A stretch of 64,000 bases of DNA from Providencia alcalifaciens (lineage in GTDB: Bacteria; Pseudomonadota; Gammaproteobacteria; Enterobacterales; Enterobacteriaceae). Every line of letters begins with the position of its first letter. Within the stretch, counting starts at the first letter, position 1. The position numbers and the translations under genes are program-made. This document shows, one piece after another, positions 43,627 through 54,517 of this stretch. The stretch is taken from the NCBI GenBank assembly GCA_025961275.1, contig JAOQNJ010000001.1:145353-209352 (forward strand). The letters run 5' to 3'. The notes below the pieces were generated by a model. That model ran no database searches. It saw nothing but the letters and a program-made list of their open reading frames with translations, and was not told the origin of the DNA.

Positions 43627-44865
43627 ATGTCATTTAAAACACTTGCTAATGATATCATTTGGCTAAATGCTCGGATTGCTACAATGGATCAGGATTTAAA
43701 CTCAGAATATGGACTATTAGAAGATTACGCTATGGTCACACGAGATAACCTGATTGTAGCGATTGTTCCGAAAGATGAACTCGATACGACTAAATGTAAG
43801 GTGGTCGATTTAGAAGGGCGTTTGGTCACTCCAGGGTTAATTGATTGCCATACACATTTAGTTTTTGGTGGTAATAGAGCGGCAGAGTGGGAACAGCGCA
43901 TGAATGGTGTCTCTTATGAATCCATTAGCCAGCAAGGTGGGGGAATTAATTCGACCGTCCGTGCAACTCGAGCGCTAAATGAAGACAATTTATATCAGGT
44001 CTCACAACCGAGATTAGAAGCGTTGATCCGTGAAGGTGTGACAACAATTGAAATGAAATCAGGTTATGGACTGGACTTTGATAGCGAGCAAAAACAATTG
44101 CTTGTCGCAAAAAGGTTAGCGCAGTCATACCCTGTAACGGTGAGCTCAACTTTATTATCGGCCCATACAGTTCCTAGTGAATATAAAGACAAAGCTGATG
44201 AGTATATTGATCTGATTTGTACTGAAATTATGCCAACACAATGGCAACAAGGATTGTTTGAAGCGGTGGATGTATTCTGTGAAAGTGTCGGTTTTTCCCT
44301 TGAACAAAGTCAAAAGCTATTTCTTGCGGCACAAAAATTAGGTATTCCAGTGAAAGGTCATGTTGAGCAGCTCTCGAACCTTGGCGGGAGTGAGTTAGTT
44401 GCTAGCTTTAAAGGGTTATCAGTTGATCATATTGAGTATCTTGATCTTAAAGGTATCCAAGCATTGAAACAAAGCGGTACTGTGGCTGTACTGTTGCCTG
44501 GCGCATTTTATTTCCTGAGAGAAACTAAATTGCCACCAATAGAGTTGTTACGTGAGCATCAAGTTCCTATGGCGGTATCCACAGATTTTAACCCTGGAAC
44601 GAGTCCTTTTGCATCACTTCGCATGGTGATGAATATGGCGGCAGTACTCTTTAGATTAACGCCCGCGGAAATATGGGCTGGTGTGACATGTCACGCTGCA
44701 CGCGCATTGGGTCGTGAGGAAAGTCATGGGCAACTGAAAGTGGGTTATCAGGCGGATTTTGTGGTTTGGAACGCAGTAGACCCAGTTGAAATGATTTACG
44801 AGCAAGGTAGTCAGCCGCTATATATGCGTGTATATCAAGGTAGTATCAGCCACCATAATGTATAA
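43627..44865 (+). CDS. hutI: imidazolonepropionase HutI
   Basis: A 412-residue amidohydrolase that turns 4-imidazolone-5-propanoate into N-formimino-glutamate. Metal-binding motif CHTHLVFGG lies near residue 75, with downstream conserved HVEQLSNLGG and STDFNPGTSP. It is the third step of histidine breakdown. AGGA lies seven bases before ATG 43627. An HutC-like operator upstream suggests urocanate-dependent induction. It is separated from hutUH by hutC and long non-coding DNA. Confidence 0.95.
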   Translation: MSFKTLANDIIWLNARIATMDQDLNSEYGLLEDYAMVTRDNLIVAIVPKDELDTTKCKVVDLEGRLVTPGLIDCHTHLVFGGNRAAEWEQRMNGVSYESISQQGGGINSTVRATRALNEDNLYQVSQPRLEALIREGVTTIEMKSGYGLDFDSEQKQLLVAKRLAQSYPVTVSSTLLSAHTVPSEYKDKADEYIDLICTEIMPTQWQQGLFEAVDVFCESVGFSLEQSQKLFLAAQKLGIPVKGHVEQLSNLGGSELVASFKGLSVDHIEYLDLKGIQALKQSGTVAVLLPGAFYFLRETKLPPIELLREHQVPMAVSTDFNPGTSPFASLRMVMNMAAVLFRLTPAEIWAGVTCHAARALGREESHGQLKVGYQADFVVWNAVDPVEMIYEQGSQPLYMRVYQGSISHHNV

Positions 44866-45728
44866 ATAGATAGCCATTAATAATCAAAAAACGTGACATG
44901 TCACGCTACATAGATTGCTATGAAAAATAGTAATTTTATAAGGGATATCAGGATAAATTAGTCAACTGGTATCCTAAAAATAGAGAATTGTTATAAAAAT
45001 ATTTATATTTCAATTTGTTTAGTTTTTTTATTCGGCTATTCGAATCACAGGGTTATCTTTATTTTCCGGAATAATATTGCTTAGTACAAATATGTATCTT
45101 TAATCATTTGATATGTAAGTTTATAAAATTTAAAGCTATTTAGGCATGATTTTATAGAGATAAATAAAGTGAAATATTATTAAACTAAACCGGATCTCCT
45201 CGTGTTTTACCAAATGTGATGCTTGGCTAATAGTCTTAGCCAATTTAAATATTTCTTACAAATGGCGATAAAAATAAGTTTAGAATGTCAACGGACTTCA
45301 ATGATTAAATCATAAAGTTCTTATTACCTAATATTATTCGTTTTATCAATGGGTTGTGTTATAGATAAAATAAATCAATAAGCAGCAATTAAGCCACACG
45401 ACAGCTGCTTTTGATAAACCGAACAATCAATTAATTCAGTTGGTTAAGAGTAATTATCGATTGATATATAGATGACGTAATGTGAAGTAAGATGGTTATC
45501 GGCAACCGTCAGAATGATGGTGATTAATTAGTGCGATTCGATAGTATAAAGCTAGCCTTTATTTTTCGTGTATTGACCAACCACATGCAATTTAAGGGAT
45601 TATACCCGCCATATTTCAAGTTGTTAGTTAATTACACCCATTTATCTGAGTCATATAGTTATCTATGCACTTCGACTAGCTTTGCTTGGCACCAATATGC
45701 ACCTTGAATTAGCATTTTACATTTTAAA
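44866..45728. other. long AT-rich gap between hutI and hutC
   Basis: About 860 bases without a supported gene. It contains a perfect hairpin TTGGCTAA-tagtc-TTAGCCAA at 45223-45243 (possible terminator). A palindromic intergenic repeat lies at 45601-45712 with ends TATACCCGCCATATTTCAAG and CCTTGAATTA, resembling repeats common in enterobacterial genomes. A second copy of the palindrome GTGACATGTCACGCT lies at 44893-44907. Confidence 0.55.
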
Positions 45729-46472
45729 ATGGAAATAATTGTGATAGCCAATAAAAAGAATAATAGGGATACCCCCATCCCGCTTTACTTGCAAGTAAAG
45801 CAGCTGATTATAGAAAAAATTCATACAGGTGAATGGAAATCAAATGATCGTGTTCCCTCTGAATCTGAACTTGTAAAACAATTTGAATGTAGTCGTATGA
45901 CAGCAAATCGGGCGCTTAGGGAACTTAATGCTGAAGGGCTACTCGTGCGAGTACAAGGCGTGGGAACATTTGTTGCTGAACCAAAAGGTCAATCAGCATT
46001 ATTTGAAATACACAGTATTGAAGCTGAAATTTTGGCGAGGAATCATCATTACAGCTGCAAGATAATGAAACTAGAACAGGTTGCTGCATCGATTTCGCTT
46101 GCTGCGGAACTGAATATTGCACCAGAAACCATAGTGTTTCACTCTATCATAGTACATTATGAAAATGAGGTAGCAGTACAGATTGAAGATAGATATGTGA
46201 ATGCATTGGCTGCACCTGATTACTTACAGCAGAATTTTTCTACAATCACACCGCATGATTACCTTTCGGTGGTAGCCCCGCTGACTGAAGGAGAACATGT
46301 GGTAGAAGCAGTCGAAGCTGATGAACGATCTGCAAAACTGCTTAATATCACAGTTGGTTCTTCTTGTTTATTGATTTCGCGGCGAACATGGTCACAATCC
46401 TTTGTGGTGACTAGCACAAAACTGCTGTTCCCAGGGCATCGCTATAAACTTAAAGGGCATTTTACTTCATAG
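45729..46472 (+). CDS. hutC: histidine utilisation repressor HutC
   Basis: A 247-residue GntR/HutC regulator. The winged helix domain covers about residues 14-80 (LYLQVKQLIIEKIHTGEW, SESELVKQFECSRMTANRAL) and the UTRA effector domain the rest. It represses hut genes and releases DNA on binding urocanate. A GTG start 12 bases later is an alternative. A strong terminator follows. Confidence 0.9.
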   Translation: MEIIVIANKKNNRDTPIPLYLQVKQLIIEKIHTGEWKSNDRVPSESELVKQFECSRMTANRALRELNAEGLLVRVQGVGTFVAEPKGQSALFEIHSIEAEILARNHHYSCKIMKLEQVAASISLAAELNIAPETIVFHSIIVHYENEVAVQIEDRYVNALAAPDYLQQNFSTITPHDYLSVVAPLTEGEHVVEAVEADERSAKLLNITVGSSCLLISRRTWSQSFVVTSTKLLFPGHRYKLKGHFTS

Positions 46473-46474
46473 CA

Positions 46475-46510
46475 CAAAAAAGCAACACTGATCAATGGGG
46501 TTGCTTTTTT
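46475..46510 (+). terminator. rho-independent terminator after hutC
   Basis: AAAAAAGCAAC pairs with GTTGCTTTTTT around a 12-base loop, with T run on both strands; probably bidirectional. Confidence 0.85.
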
Positions 46511-47148
46511 ATCTCACCTATTTGTTATCGTTTTGAATTAATAAATAAAATAGCAAAATGACTCATACTTACAGATACATTAATGAGGCAAGTAAATATA
46601 ATGCATTACCTAATAAAAGGGATAGGCTATTTATAAGCCCTTTATTTATTAATTTTCTAGGTTATCTATTTTTTATTAAATAATATCAATTTATTACGTA
46701 GTGTCATTTTTCTAAGTCAATCCACTATATTGTTGACTGTTCGACATTAACGCTAATTTGGCCATTAGCATATTGTCGATGAGTTCACGTCTTTTATTCG
46801 TTAAACTAATCCACCCATAAAAAAATAATTAACCAATTGAATTATAGATATATTTATTACAATTAGACTTTATTCGTACAAAAAAAATATATATTCAATA
46901 AAATTAATCAATGTGAATTAAATGTAAAAATAATGTGATCTTAGTGGCAGATTTAGAATATAAGTTTGCCATCAAAATAAGGGGGTTATACTCAGTAGTT
47001 AATTGATATTTAATGATAATTATTAATTTATTGTGGTTTAAAATCCAAGATTGATGTTAAAAATAGGATTGATTGTACATGTATATACAACTATATCTAT
47101 AACAAGACTTTATTAGTACAAGCCAAATTTATAGAAGAGGGTATAAAT
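46511..47148. other. AT-rich regulatory gap before hutU
   Basis: About 640 bases, no supported gene. It holds the HutC operator at 47080-47089. A TGTGA half-site near 46930 could reflect CRP control, which is usual for hut operons, but the second half is poor. Confidence 0.45.
47080..47089 (+). promoter_or_regulatory. HutC-like operator before hutU
   Basis: TGTATATACA palindrome, identical to the one before hutI, 60 bases upstream of the hutU start. Confidence 0.65.
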
Positions 47149-48828
47149 GTGACAACGATAAATAATAAATACAGAAATGGTGATATTAGGGCTCCGCGCG
47201 GTAACACATTAAATGCGAAAAGTTGGTTGACTGAAGCCCCTTTGCGTATGCTAATGAACAATTTAGATCCGGATGTTGCTGAAAATCCACATGAACTCGT
47301 CGTTTATGGTGGTATTGGTCGTGCGGCGCGTAATTGGCAATGCTATGACAAAATCATCGAAACCCTCAAAAATTTAGAAAGTGACGAAACATTACTTGTT
47401 CAATCGGGTAAACCTGTTGGCGTGTTTAAAACCCATGAAAACGCTCCTCGTGTATTGATTGCCAACTCAAATTTGGTTCCGCATTGGGCTAACTGGGAAC
47501 ACTTTAACGAGCTAGATGCGAAAGGGCTAGCAATGTACGGCCAAATGACTGCAGGTAGCTGGATCTATATTGGTAGCCAAGGCATTGTTCAAGGAACTTA
47601 CGAAACGTTTGTTGAGGCAGGACGCCAACATTTTAATGGTGACTTAACCGGACGTTGGGTGGTGACTGCTGGACTTGGCGGTATGGGCGGCGCACAGCCA
47701 CTAGCGGCAACTTTAGCGGGTGCTTGTTCTTTAAATATTGAATGCCAACAAAGTCGCATTGATTTTCGTCTGCGTACACATTATGTCGATGAGCAAGCCA
47801 CTGATCTTGATGATGCGTTAGCACGGATCAAAAAATATACTTCAGAAGGAAAAGCTGTCTCAATCGCATTATGTGCCAACGCCGCTGAAGTGCTTCCTGA
47901 AATGGTGAAACGTGGTATTCATCCGGACATGGTTACTGACCAAACTAGTGCGCATGACCCACTCAATGGTTATTTACCAATTGGCATGAGTTGGGACGAC
48001 TACCGCGAGCGTAGTGTCAAAGACCCAGAAGGTACTGCAAAAGCAGCAAAAGCCTCAATGGCAGAACATGTCAAAGCGATGTTAGCGTTCCAAAAACAAG
48101 GCATCCCCACTTTTGATTACGGCAACAATATTCGTCAGATGGCGTTAGAAATGGGGGTGGAGAATGCCTTCGATTTCCCAGGGTTTGTGCCTGCTTATAT
48201 TCGCCCTCTGTTTTGTCGTGGCATAGGGCCGTTCCGTTGGGTCGCACTGTCTGGTGACCCAGAAGATATCTATAAAACGGACGCTAAAGTTAAAGAGTTA
48301 CTATCTGATGATAAACACCTTCATCGCTGGCTAGATATGGCTCGTGAGCGTATTAGTTTCCAAGGCTTACCAGCGCGTATTTGTTGGGTAGGATTGGGTG
48401 ATAGAGCAAAATTAGGTTTAGCTTTCAATGAAATGGTCAGAAGTGGTGAAGTGTCAGCGCCTATTGTTATTGGTCGTGATCACCTTGATTCGGGGTCTGT
48501 CGCAAGTCCTAACCGTGAAACTGAATCCATGCAAGATGGTTCTGATGCGGTGTCTGATTGGCCATTACTTAACGCATTGCTGAATACAGCAAGTGGTGCA
48601 ACATGGGTTTCATTGCACCATGGCGGTGGTGTAGGTATGGGGTTCTCACAACATTCTGGCGTTGTCATTGTATGTGATGGAACTGATGAAGCTGCGGCGC
48701 GAATTGCACGTGTTCTACACAATGACCCTGCGACAGGGGTTATGCGTCATGCCGATGCGGGCTATGACATTGCGATTAAATGTGCGCAAGAAAAAAATCT
48801 TAATTTACCAATGCTAAAAACACGTTAA
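47149..48828 (+). CDS. hutU: urocanate hydratase HutU
   Basis: A 559-residue urocanase, full length for the family. It converts urocanate to imidazolone propionate using tightly bound NAD. Conserved segments include [28 protein letters not shown] (NAD-binding) and [13 protein letters not shown]. The GTG start at 47149 has AGAGGG seven bases upstream; the ATG two bases earlier is out of frame and stops at once. hutH follows 12 bases after the stop. Confidence 0.96.
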   Translation: MTTINNKYRNGDIRAPRGNTLNAKSWLTEAPLRMLMNNLDPDVAENPHELVVYGGIGRAARNWQCYDKIIETLKNLESDETLLVQSGKPVGVFKTHENAPRVLIANSNLVPHWANWEHFNELDAKGLAMYGQMTAGSWIYIGSQGIVQGTYETFVEAGRQHFNGDLTGRWVVTAGLGGMGGAQPLAATLAGACSLNIECQQSRIDFRLRTHYVDEQATDLDDALARIKKYTSEGKAVSIALCANAAEVLPEMVKRGIHPDMVTDQTSAHDPLNGYLPIGMSWDDYRERSVKDPEGTAKAAKASMAEHVKAMLAFQKQGIPTFDYGNNIRQMALEMGVENAFDFPGFVPAYIRPLFCRGIGPFRWVALSGDPEDIYKTDAKVKELLSDDKHLHRWLDMARERISFQGLPARICWVGLGDRAKLGLAFNEMVRSGEVSAPIVIGRDHLDSGSVASPNRETESMQDGSDAVSDWPLLNALLNTASGATWVSLHHGGGVGMGFSQHSGVVIVCDGTDEAAARIARVLHNDPATGVMRHADAGYDIAIKCAQEKNLNLPMLKTR

Positions 48829-48840
48829 GGGGTGACATTG

Positions 48841-50373
48841 ATGACTAAGTTAACTATCCATCCGGGAAAAATGACACTGGATGACTTGCGCATTGTGATT
48901 TCAAAGCCAGTTACAGTTGCTCTCGACAAGCGCTCACATTCTGCTATCGAAAAAAGTGTGGCAACAGTTAATAAAATTATCGCAGAAGATAAAACTGCGT
49001 ATGGCATTAACACGGGCTTTGGGTTGTTAGCCAATACCCGAATTGCCACCGAAGATTTGCAATCGCTACAACGTTCCATCGTGATGTCACATGCGGCTGG
49101 TGTGGGTGAACCTCTGGATGATGAGTTAGTTCGCTTGATTATGGTGCTAAAAATTAATAGCTTAGCTCGCGGTTTCTCGGGAATTCGACTTGAGGTTATT
49201 GATGCATTAATTGCTTTAGTCAACAGTGAAGTGTATCCGTTTATTCCTGCCAAAGGCTCAGTTGGTGCATCAGGTGACTTAGCACCGCTTGCACACATGA
49301 GTTTGATACTGCTTGGTGAAGGAAAAGCGCGTTTCCAAGGTCAATGGCTTAATGCGGAATTGGCGCTTGAAAAAGCAGGATTGAAACCATTAACACTCGA
49401 AGCAAAAGAAGGTCTAGCACTATTAAATGGTACACAAGTTTCGACAGCATTTGCATTAAAAGGGTTATTTGAGGCAGAAAATTTGCTGCTGAGTGGGATA
49501 GTTTGTGGTTCGCTCAGCGTGGAAGCCACTCTGGGTTCGCGCAAACCATTTGATGCTCGGGTACATGAGGTTCGTGGACAGAAAGGGCAAATCGATGTTG
49601 CCGAATTGTTCCGCACAATTCTGACGCCAACCAGTGAACTCGCGCAATCACATGAAAATTGTGTAAAAGTACAGGATCCGTACTCATTACGTTGCCAACC
49701 TCAAGTGATGGGCGCGTGCTTGACGCAAATGCGTCAAGCTGCCGAAGTGATTTTAATTGAGTCAAATGCAGTCTCCGACAACCCATTAGTGTTCACGGAT
49801 AATGGTGACATTATTTCAGGCGGTAACTTCCATGCTGAACCTGTGGCGATGGCTGCTGATAATCTGGCATTAGCGCTGGCAGAAATTGGTGCATTGTCTG
49901 AACGACGCACTGCTTTATTAATGGATACACACATGTCTCAGTTGCCACCGTTCTTGGTTAACAATGGTGGTGTAAATTCAGGTTTTATGATTGCTCAGGT
50001 TACCGCAGCGGCACTGGCGAGTGAAAATAAAGCCTTAGCTCATCCTTCCAGTGTTGATAGTCTGCCAACGTCAGCAAACCAAGAAGATCACGTATCGATG
50101 GCACCAGCAGCCGGTCGGCGTTTATGGGAAATGGCGAAAAACGTCACCGGTATTTTAGCGATTGAGTGGTTGTCTGCATGTCAGGGAATGGATTTCCGAG
50201 ATGGGCTCAAATCAAGTGAAGTATTAGAGAAAGCACGTAAAACACTGCGTGACAAAGTTTCTTACTACGACAAGGATCGTTATTTTGCACCCGATATTGA
50301 AGCGGCAATTAATCTGATTAATCAACATAAGCTCTCAACGCTATTCACTTCAGGAGTGGTCTTCCCTAAATAA
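48841..50373 (+). CDS. hutH: histidine ammonia-lyase HutH
   Basis: A 510-residue enzyme, standard length. The MIO-forming triad A143-S144-G145 lies in [15 protein letters not shown], and the active-site tyrosine loop ([11 protein letters not shown]) is present. It deaminates histidine to urocanate. ATG 48841 has AAGGGG eight bases upstream; the earlier in-frame GTG (48832) overlaps that site. It forms an operon with hutU. Confidence 0.96.
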   Translation: MTKLTIHPGKMTLDDLRIVISKPVTVALDKRSHSAIEKSVATVNKIIAEDKTAYGINTGFGLLANTRIATEDLQSLQRSIVMSHAAGVGEPLDDELVRLIMVLKINSLARGFSGIRLEVIDALIALVNSEVYPFIPAKGSVGASGDLAPLAHMSLILLGEGKARFQGQWLNAELALEKAGLKPLTLEAKEGLALLNGTQVSTAFALKGLFEAENLLLSGIVCGSLSVEATLGSRKPFDARVHEVRGQKGQIDVAELFRTILTPTSELAQSHENCVKVQDPYSLRCQPQVMGACLTQMRQAAEVILIESNAVSDNPLVFTDNGDIISGGNFHAEPVAMAADNLALALAEIGALSERRTALLMDTHMSQLPPFLVNNGGVNSGFMIAQVTAAALASENKALAHPSSVDSLPTSANQEDHVSMAPAAGRRLWEMAKNVTGILAIEWLSACQGMDFRDGLKSSEVLEKARKTLRDKVSYYDKDRYFAPDIEAAINLINQHKLSTLFTSGVVFPK

Positions 50374-50475
50374 TACATCACGCAAATAATAGACGGCCGG
50401 CAACGTATCGGCTGTCTGTGGTATTTATCTGCACGACGATTAAAAAATTTATTACAAAAATACGAAGGATAAATC

Positions 50476-51873
50476 ATGCAAAGCACATCAAAACTTGAGC
50501 GTGGACTTTCTGCGCGACATATTCGATTTATGGCCCTCGGGGCAGCGATTGGTACAGGTCTATTTTACGGTTCGGCGAAAGCGATTCAAACTGCGGGTCC
50601 CGCAGTATTGATTGCGTATATTATTGGTGGTGCAGCGGTCTTTATGGTGATGCGTGCACTGGGTGAAATGGCGGTACATAATCCAATTGCGGGATCTTTC
50701 GCTAAGTATGCAAGTCAGTATCTAGGGCCTCGAGCGGGTTTTTTTGCAGGTTGGACCTACGTCTTTGAAATGCTAATTGTTTGTTTAGCTGATGTCACAG
50801 CATTTGGATTTTACATGAAACTCTGGTTCCCTGATGTTGAACAGTGGATCTGGGTACTAAGTATTATCTGTTTCATTGGTGCGATAAATCTTTGCCATGT
50901 CAAAGTGTTCGGTGAAATGGAGTTCTGGCTCTCTATCATCAAAATTGTCGCGATTATTGCAATGATTGTCGGTGGTGGTGCCATCATGGTGTTTGGTTTT
51001 GGGCAAGCATCGGACCATCCAATAGGAATTTCCAACTTATTTGCATATGACGGTTTTATGCCGAATGGGATAGGGGGGGTTATCGCGTCATTTGCGGTGG
51101 TGATGTTTGCCTTTGGTGGAATTGAAGTCATCGGTATCACGGCTAGCGAAGCAAAAAATCCAGGCGTCACCATTCCTCGCGCAATTAACGCCGTTCCAAT
51201 CCGTATTCTATTATTCTATGTTTTAACCTTGTTTGTACTGATGTGTATCTATCCATGGAACCAAATCGGCCAGCAAGGAAGCCCATTTGTACAGATTTTC
51301 GATAGTTTAGGTATTTCATCTGCTGCTAATATCTTGAACGTGGTGGTGATCACCGCTGCCATCTCGGCTATCAACAGTGATATTTTTGGTGCTGGTCGCA
51401 TGATGTACGGTATGGCAAATGAAGGGCAAGCACCGAAAGTATTCACCAAGTTAACTAAAAATGGCGTGCCATGGATGACTGTTTTGGTGATGTCGATTGT
51501 GCTGCTTGTTGGTGTGGTATTGAATTATCTTATTCCAGAAAAAGTGTTCTTAATCATTGCATCCATCGCGACGTTTGCCACCATCTGGGTTTGGTTGATG
51601 ATCTTACTGGCACAATTTGCGATGCGCAGAAAAATGACAGCAGAGGAAGTGAGTAAATTGAAGTTCCCAGTTCCGCTGTGGCCTGTGGGGCCAGTGCTCG
51701 CGATTATTTTTATGCTATTTATCTTTGGTGTATTGGGATATTTTGAAGATACACGAATTGCTCTGTATGTTGGCATTGGTTGGTTGGTCTTGCTCACTGG
51801 GGCTTATGCTCTGTGGGTGAAAAAACCAGAAGCAACAACTGAACAGCGCTACGAAGTTGAACCTGCAGAATAA
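50476..51873 (+). CDS. amino acid permease, probable histidine transporter (HutT/ProY-like)
   Basis: A 465-residue APC-family permease with about 12 membrane helices. The N-terminal motif [20 protein letters not shown] is typical of the AAT subfamily, including ProY and HutT. It lies 102 bases after hutH, so histidine uptake is the likely role. AAGGA precedes the ATG. The exact substrate cannot be read from the sequence. Confidence 0.85.
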   Translation: MQSTSKLERGLSARHIRFMALGAAIGTGLFYGSAKAIQTAGPAVLIAYIIGGAAVFMVMRALGEMAVHNPIAGSFAKYASQYLGPRAGFFAGWTYVFEMLIVCLADVTAFGFYMKLWFPDVEQWIWVLSIICFIGAINLCHVKVFGEMEFWLSIIKIVAIIAMIVGGGAIMVFGFGQASDHPIGISNLFAYDGFMPNGIGGVIASFAVVMFAFGGIEVIGITASEAKNPGVTIPRAINAVPIRILLFYVLTLFVLMCIYPWNQIGQQGSPFVQIFDSLGISSAANILNVVVITAAISAINSDIFGAGRMMYGMANEGQAPKVFTKLTKNGVPWMTVLVMSIVLLVGVVLNYLIPEKVFLIIASIATFATIWVWLMILLAQFAMRRKMTAEEVSKLKFPVPLWPVGPVLAIIFMLFIFGVLGYFEDTRIALYVGIGWLVLLTGAYALWVKKPEATTEQRYEVEPAE

Positions 51874-51880
51874 AAGTAAA

Positions 51881-51928
51881 TTAACTCGGATTAGTTAAGC
51901 TGTTAGGGCTAAATTTGATTCGAGTTAA
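51881..51928 (+). terminator. long hairpin after permease gene
   Basis: TTAACTCG pairs with CGAGTTAA across a 32-base loop that can fold further. Weak as a terminator but well placed; no gene in 51929-52099. Confidence 0.35.
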
Positions 51929-52099
51929 ACCTAATGTAATGAAGATGAGAGGTTTGTTGCTTAGTTTATCTGAATAGTAAGCTTCTCATTCTAAAAATAC
52001 ACTTTACGTCTATTTTTAGTGCGGTTGGGCTTTTCCCCGTGGCATTGATTATTCTAAACGACGTCACAACAGCCAACCACGATACTTTGTCGAGGTGAT

Positions 52100-52851
52100 T
52101 TAATTTGTGATTGGCTCAACAGTATAACGGATCATCATATCGGTAATCTCGCCATGTTTTATCTCAAACCAATCAAGACCATCTTTGACCTGATTTTTAT
52201 TGATGACTGGATCCCTATAGGTCCAATTTTCGGTTGCATGTGTTATCCCATTGCCCATGTCCCTAATCAAAGTATCGTACACGTTATATGTTGTTGTCGC
52301 TAACCAGTAATTTAACCAAGCTGCTGAAATCCTAACTGCATTAAGGCCTTTTGCACTAAAGCGTAGATCACCTGTTATGGCGAAGTTTAGTGTACTGGCA
52401 TAATTCCTGACCATGTCTAATTCTAGATAGTTCTCTCCCTTAGTTGGAGTGCAATCACCACAATAACGTAGGAGAATATGTTCCCAATATACCTCTAGAC
52501 CCGTACGACCTGTTTTTAACTTTAGATTTCGATTGATAATTCTGTCCAAGATATCTCGAGGTGGTTTACTGTTTGGATCTTTTACTTGGCGATATATTTT
52601 TTCATATTCAGCGCGTAACCATGCGGCTCCTTCTGGAGTCTGTGGATCTGTATTTTGTCTATATTGGATTATTTGTGAGGAAGGCCAGTGCTTATTTTCG
52701 ATTTCGACGTGGATCCCTGTTCCTCGGTAAACAACCTCAGAATAGGTTCTTGCCGGTTTCACTTCTACTTCGGGTAACGCGGCATCAATTTCCACTGACG
52801 AGCTTATTTCGCCTATGTTGCGTGTGATTTTTTTGGTTGATATTCAGACAA
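52100..52851 (-). pseudogene. unknown accessory protein with probable 5' frameshift
   Basis: The open frame (52100-52795) encodes 231 residues from a GTG without a good ribosome-binding site. Upstream, a TTG at 52849-52851 has AAGGAG six bases before it, but its frame stops after 12 codons. Adding one A to the A7 run at 52828-52834 (minus strand) joins the two frames into one gene of about 250 residues. The protein is soluble, with two close cysteines (YCGDCTP) and many aromatic residues. No family is recognised. It lies in the T6SS-related block. Confidence 0.55.
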
Positions 52852-52863
52852 TATAGTCTCCTT

Positions 52864-53526
52864 TTTTCTTGGCTTAATATTTATCTTCTTGGCATTAGGC
52901 TTTTTGTATGTAAACACAAGTTAATATAATAATTTTGATCATTTTTAGTTGTAATAGTGGTTAATATATCTAGCATTATTCCATTGATGGCTTTTAGCAC
53001 TGATAACGTAAACTGATCATTATGATTTTTTGTCAGGGTGGGATGGTTATTGTTAAAGGTTCGACTATATTTTGAGTAATTATGGGCGATGTCTAATCAT
53101 TGGATTGTAGTCAGCAGTATGAGAGCCGTCTTTTGTATTGTGTAAGGATTCAACACTCATATTAAACATAGGGGCACGTTCAATTTTTTCATTTTATAAT
53201 TTAAATCTAATCGTGACTAATCTGTAATCTGTATAAAGAACAGAGACAAATAGATGTTTTTATAAATAGAGGAATGAAAATACCTTAGATGGATAATGGG
53301 ATAGTAAAACCTTTAAACCATTATTTTAAATAGCAAATAGCAAATAGCAAATAGCAAATAGTAGAGTAACTAATTTTTATCATGGATTACCACTCCTTAT
53401 AAAAACGATTGCATCAATTAACGGTTTAAATAATCCTTGGCCCAGCAGCTTCGATTTAAACAGTGACGTGACTAAACCGGTATTTTTCTATACCTATGAT
53501 TAATCGACTAAGTATTAAATAATTGA
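52864..53526. other. non-coding stretch with heptanucleotide repeat
   Basis: About 660 AT-rich bases with no supported gene. The main feature is a short tandem repeat at 53328-53361. Confidence 0.5.
53328..53361 (+). repeat. tandem AAATAGC repeat, 4.9 copies
   Basis: Four perfect AAATAGC units followed by a partial fifth (AAATAG). Such a 7-bp repeat could vary in length by slippage. It is not inside a recognised gene. Confidence 0.9.
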
Positions 53527-54453
53527 CTAATTGCTAGCATTTTTGAGGACGTTATTTTTTAAAAAATCAATCCTAAGTTTAGCGTCGGTATAGCCGAGCT
53601 GATAGGACTTTTCATATAATTCGATGGCTTTTTCATAGCTCTGAGGAACACCTAAACCTTTTTCATACATAAGGCCAAGATTTATTAAGCCACCGATACT
53701 ATTATGATTTGCTGCTTGTTGATATAGTTCAATGGATTTTTTTACATCAGGTTCAACACCCAATCCGTGTTGATATAATAATCCCATTGAATTCATAGCA
53801 ACAGGCTCACCTTTTTCTATGGCTATATTATATAGTCTTATGGCATCGTCATAATTATCAATTTCAACATATAGCATTGCTAATCTGGTAATAGCGATAT
53901 CATTACCTTCCTGCATTGCATTTTTATATAATCCTTAAGCTAACGTGATATTTTTATTAACACCGAGGCCATCTAAATATAAATCACCAAGGCTCATCAT
54001 GGCGTTAGTTGAATTATGTTTTTTGAAAGCTAGTTCAAATGCATCTTTAGCTTTACTATAATCATGATTATATTTGTATAGTATGCCTAGATTATAGGGT
54101 GCCGCAGATGAACCAAGATCGATCGCTTTTTGATAAAGGTGTATCGCCTCTTCTTTTTTTCCTTGATTTGCTTTTAGTCTGGCTAGAAGGTTAAAACCTT
54201 CTTTATTATTTTTATCTGCCAAATTTTGATATATTTTTTCTGCTGCTATTGTGTTTTTCTCAACACCTAATCCAGCCTCATAAAGGTATCCAAGTGTCAG
54301 TAATGCTCCATCATCGCCTTGCTTTGCTAAAGAATCACAAACAGTAAAGCTTTTTGTGTCAGCTAAGCATTTATTAGATGATTCAGAATAGGAAGGAATG
54401 GGTTGAAACAGAAATAAGAATAACGAGATAAATGCTATTCTATTGTTTGCCAT
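53527..54453 (-). pseudogene. Sel1-repeat periplasmic protein, nonsense-mutated copy
   Basis: Two stretches in one frame, 53935-54453 and 53527-53934, are separated only by TAA at 53935-53937. The intact neighbour has GAA at the same place, so one base change made the stop. The full copy would be 308 residues. It has a signal peptide (FISLFLFLFQPIPSYSES) and tandem Sel1 (TPR-like) repeats such as LGYLYEAGLGVEKN and LGDLYLDGLGVNKN. It is a tandem duplicate of the next gene, offset by exactly 991 bases. ATG 54453 has AAGGAA seven bases upstream. Confidence 0.85.
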
Positions 54454-54517
54454 AGATAAGTTCCTTTTCCATATAAGATCGATAATAACCAAATTAATCT
54501 ATATTTTAAATAAATCA

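Noticed and set aside
45601-45712. ERIC element
   Set aside because: The ends (TATACCCGCC and CTTGAATTA) do not match ERIC ends; it is better described as another palindromic intergenic repeat.
53328-53361. CRISPR array
   Set aside because: Units are 7 bp and contiguous, with no spacers and no cas genes nearby.
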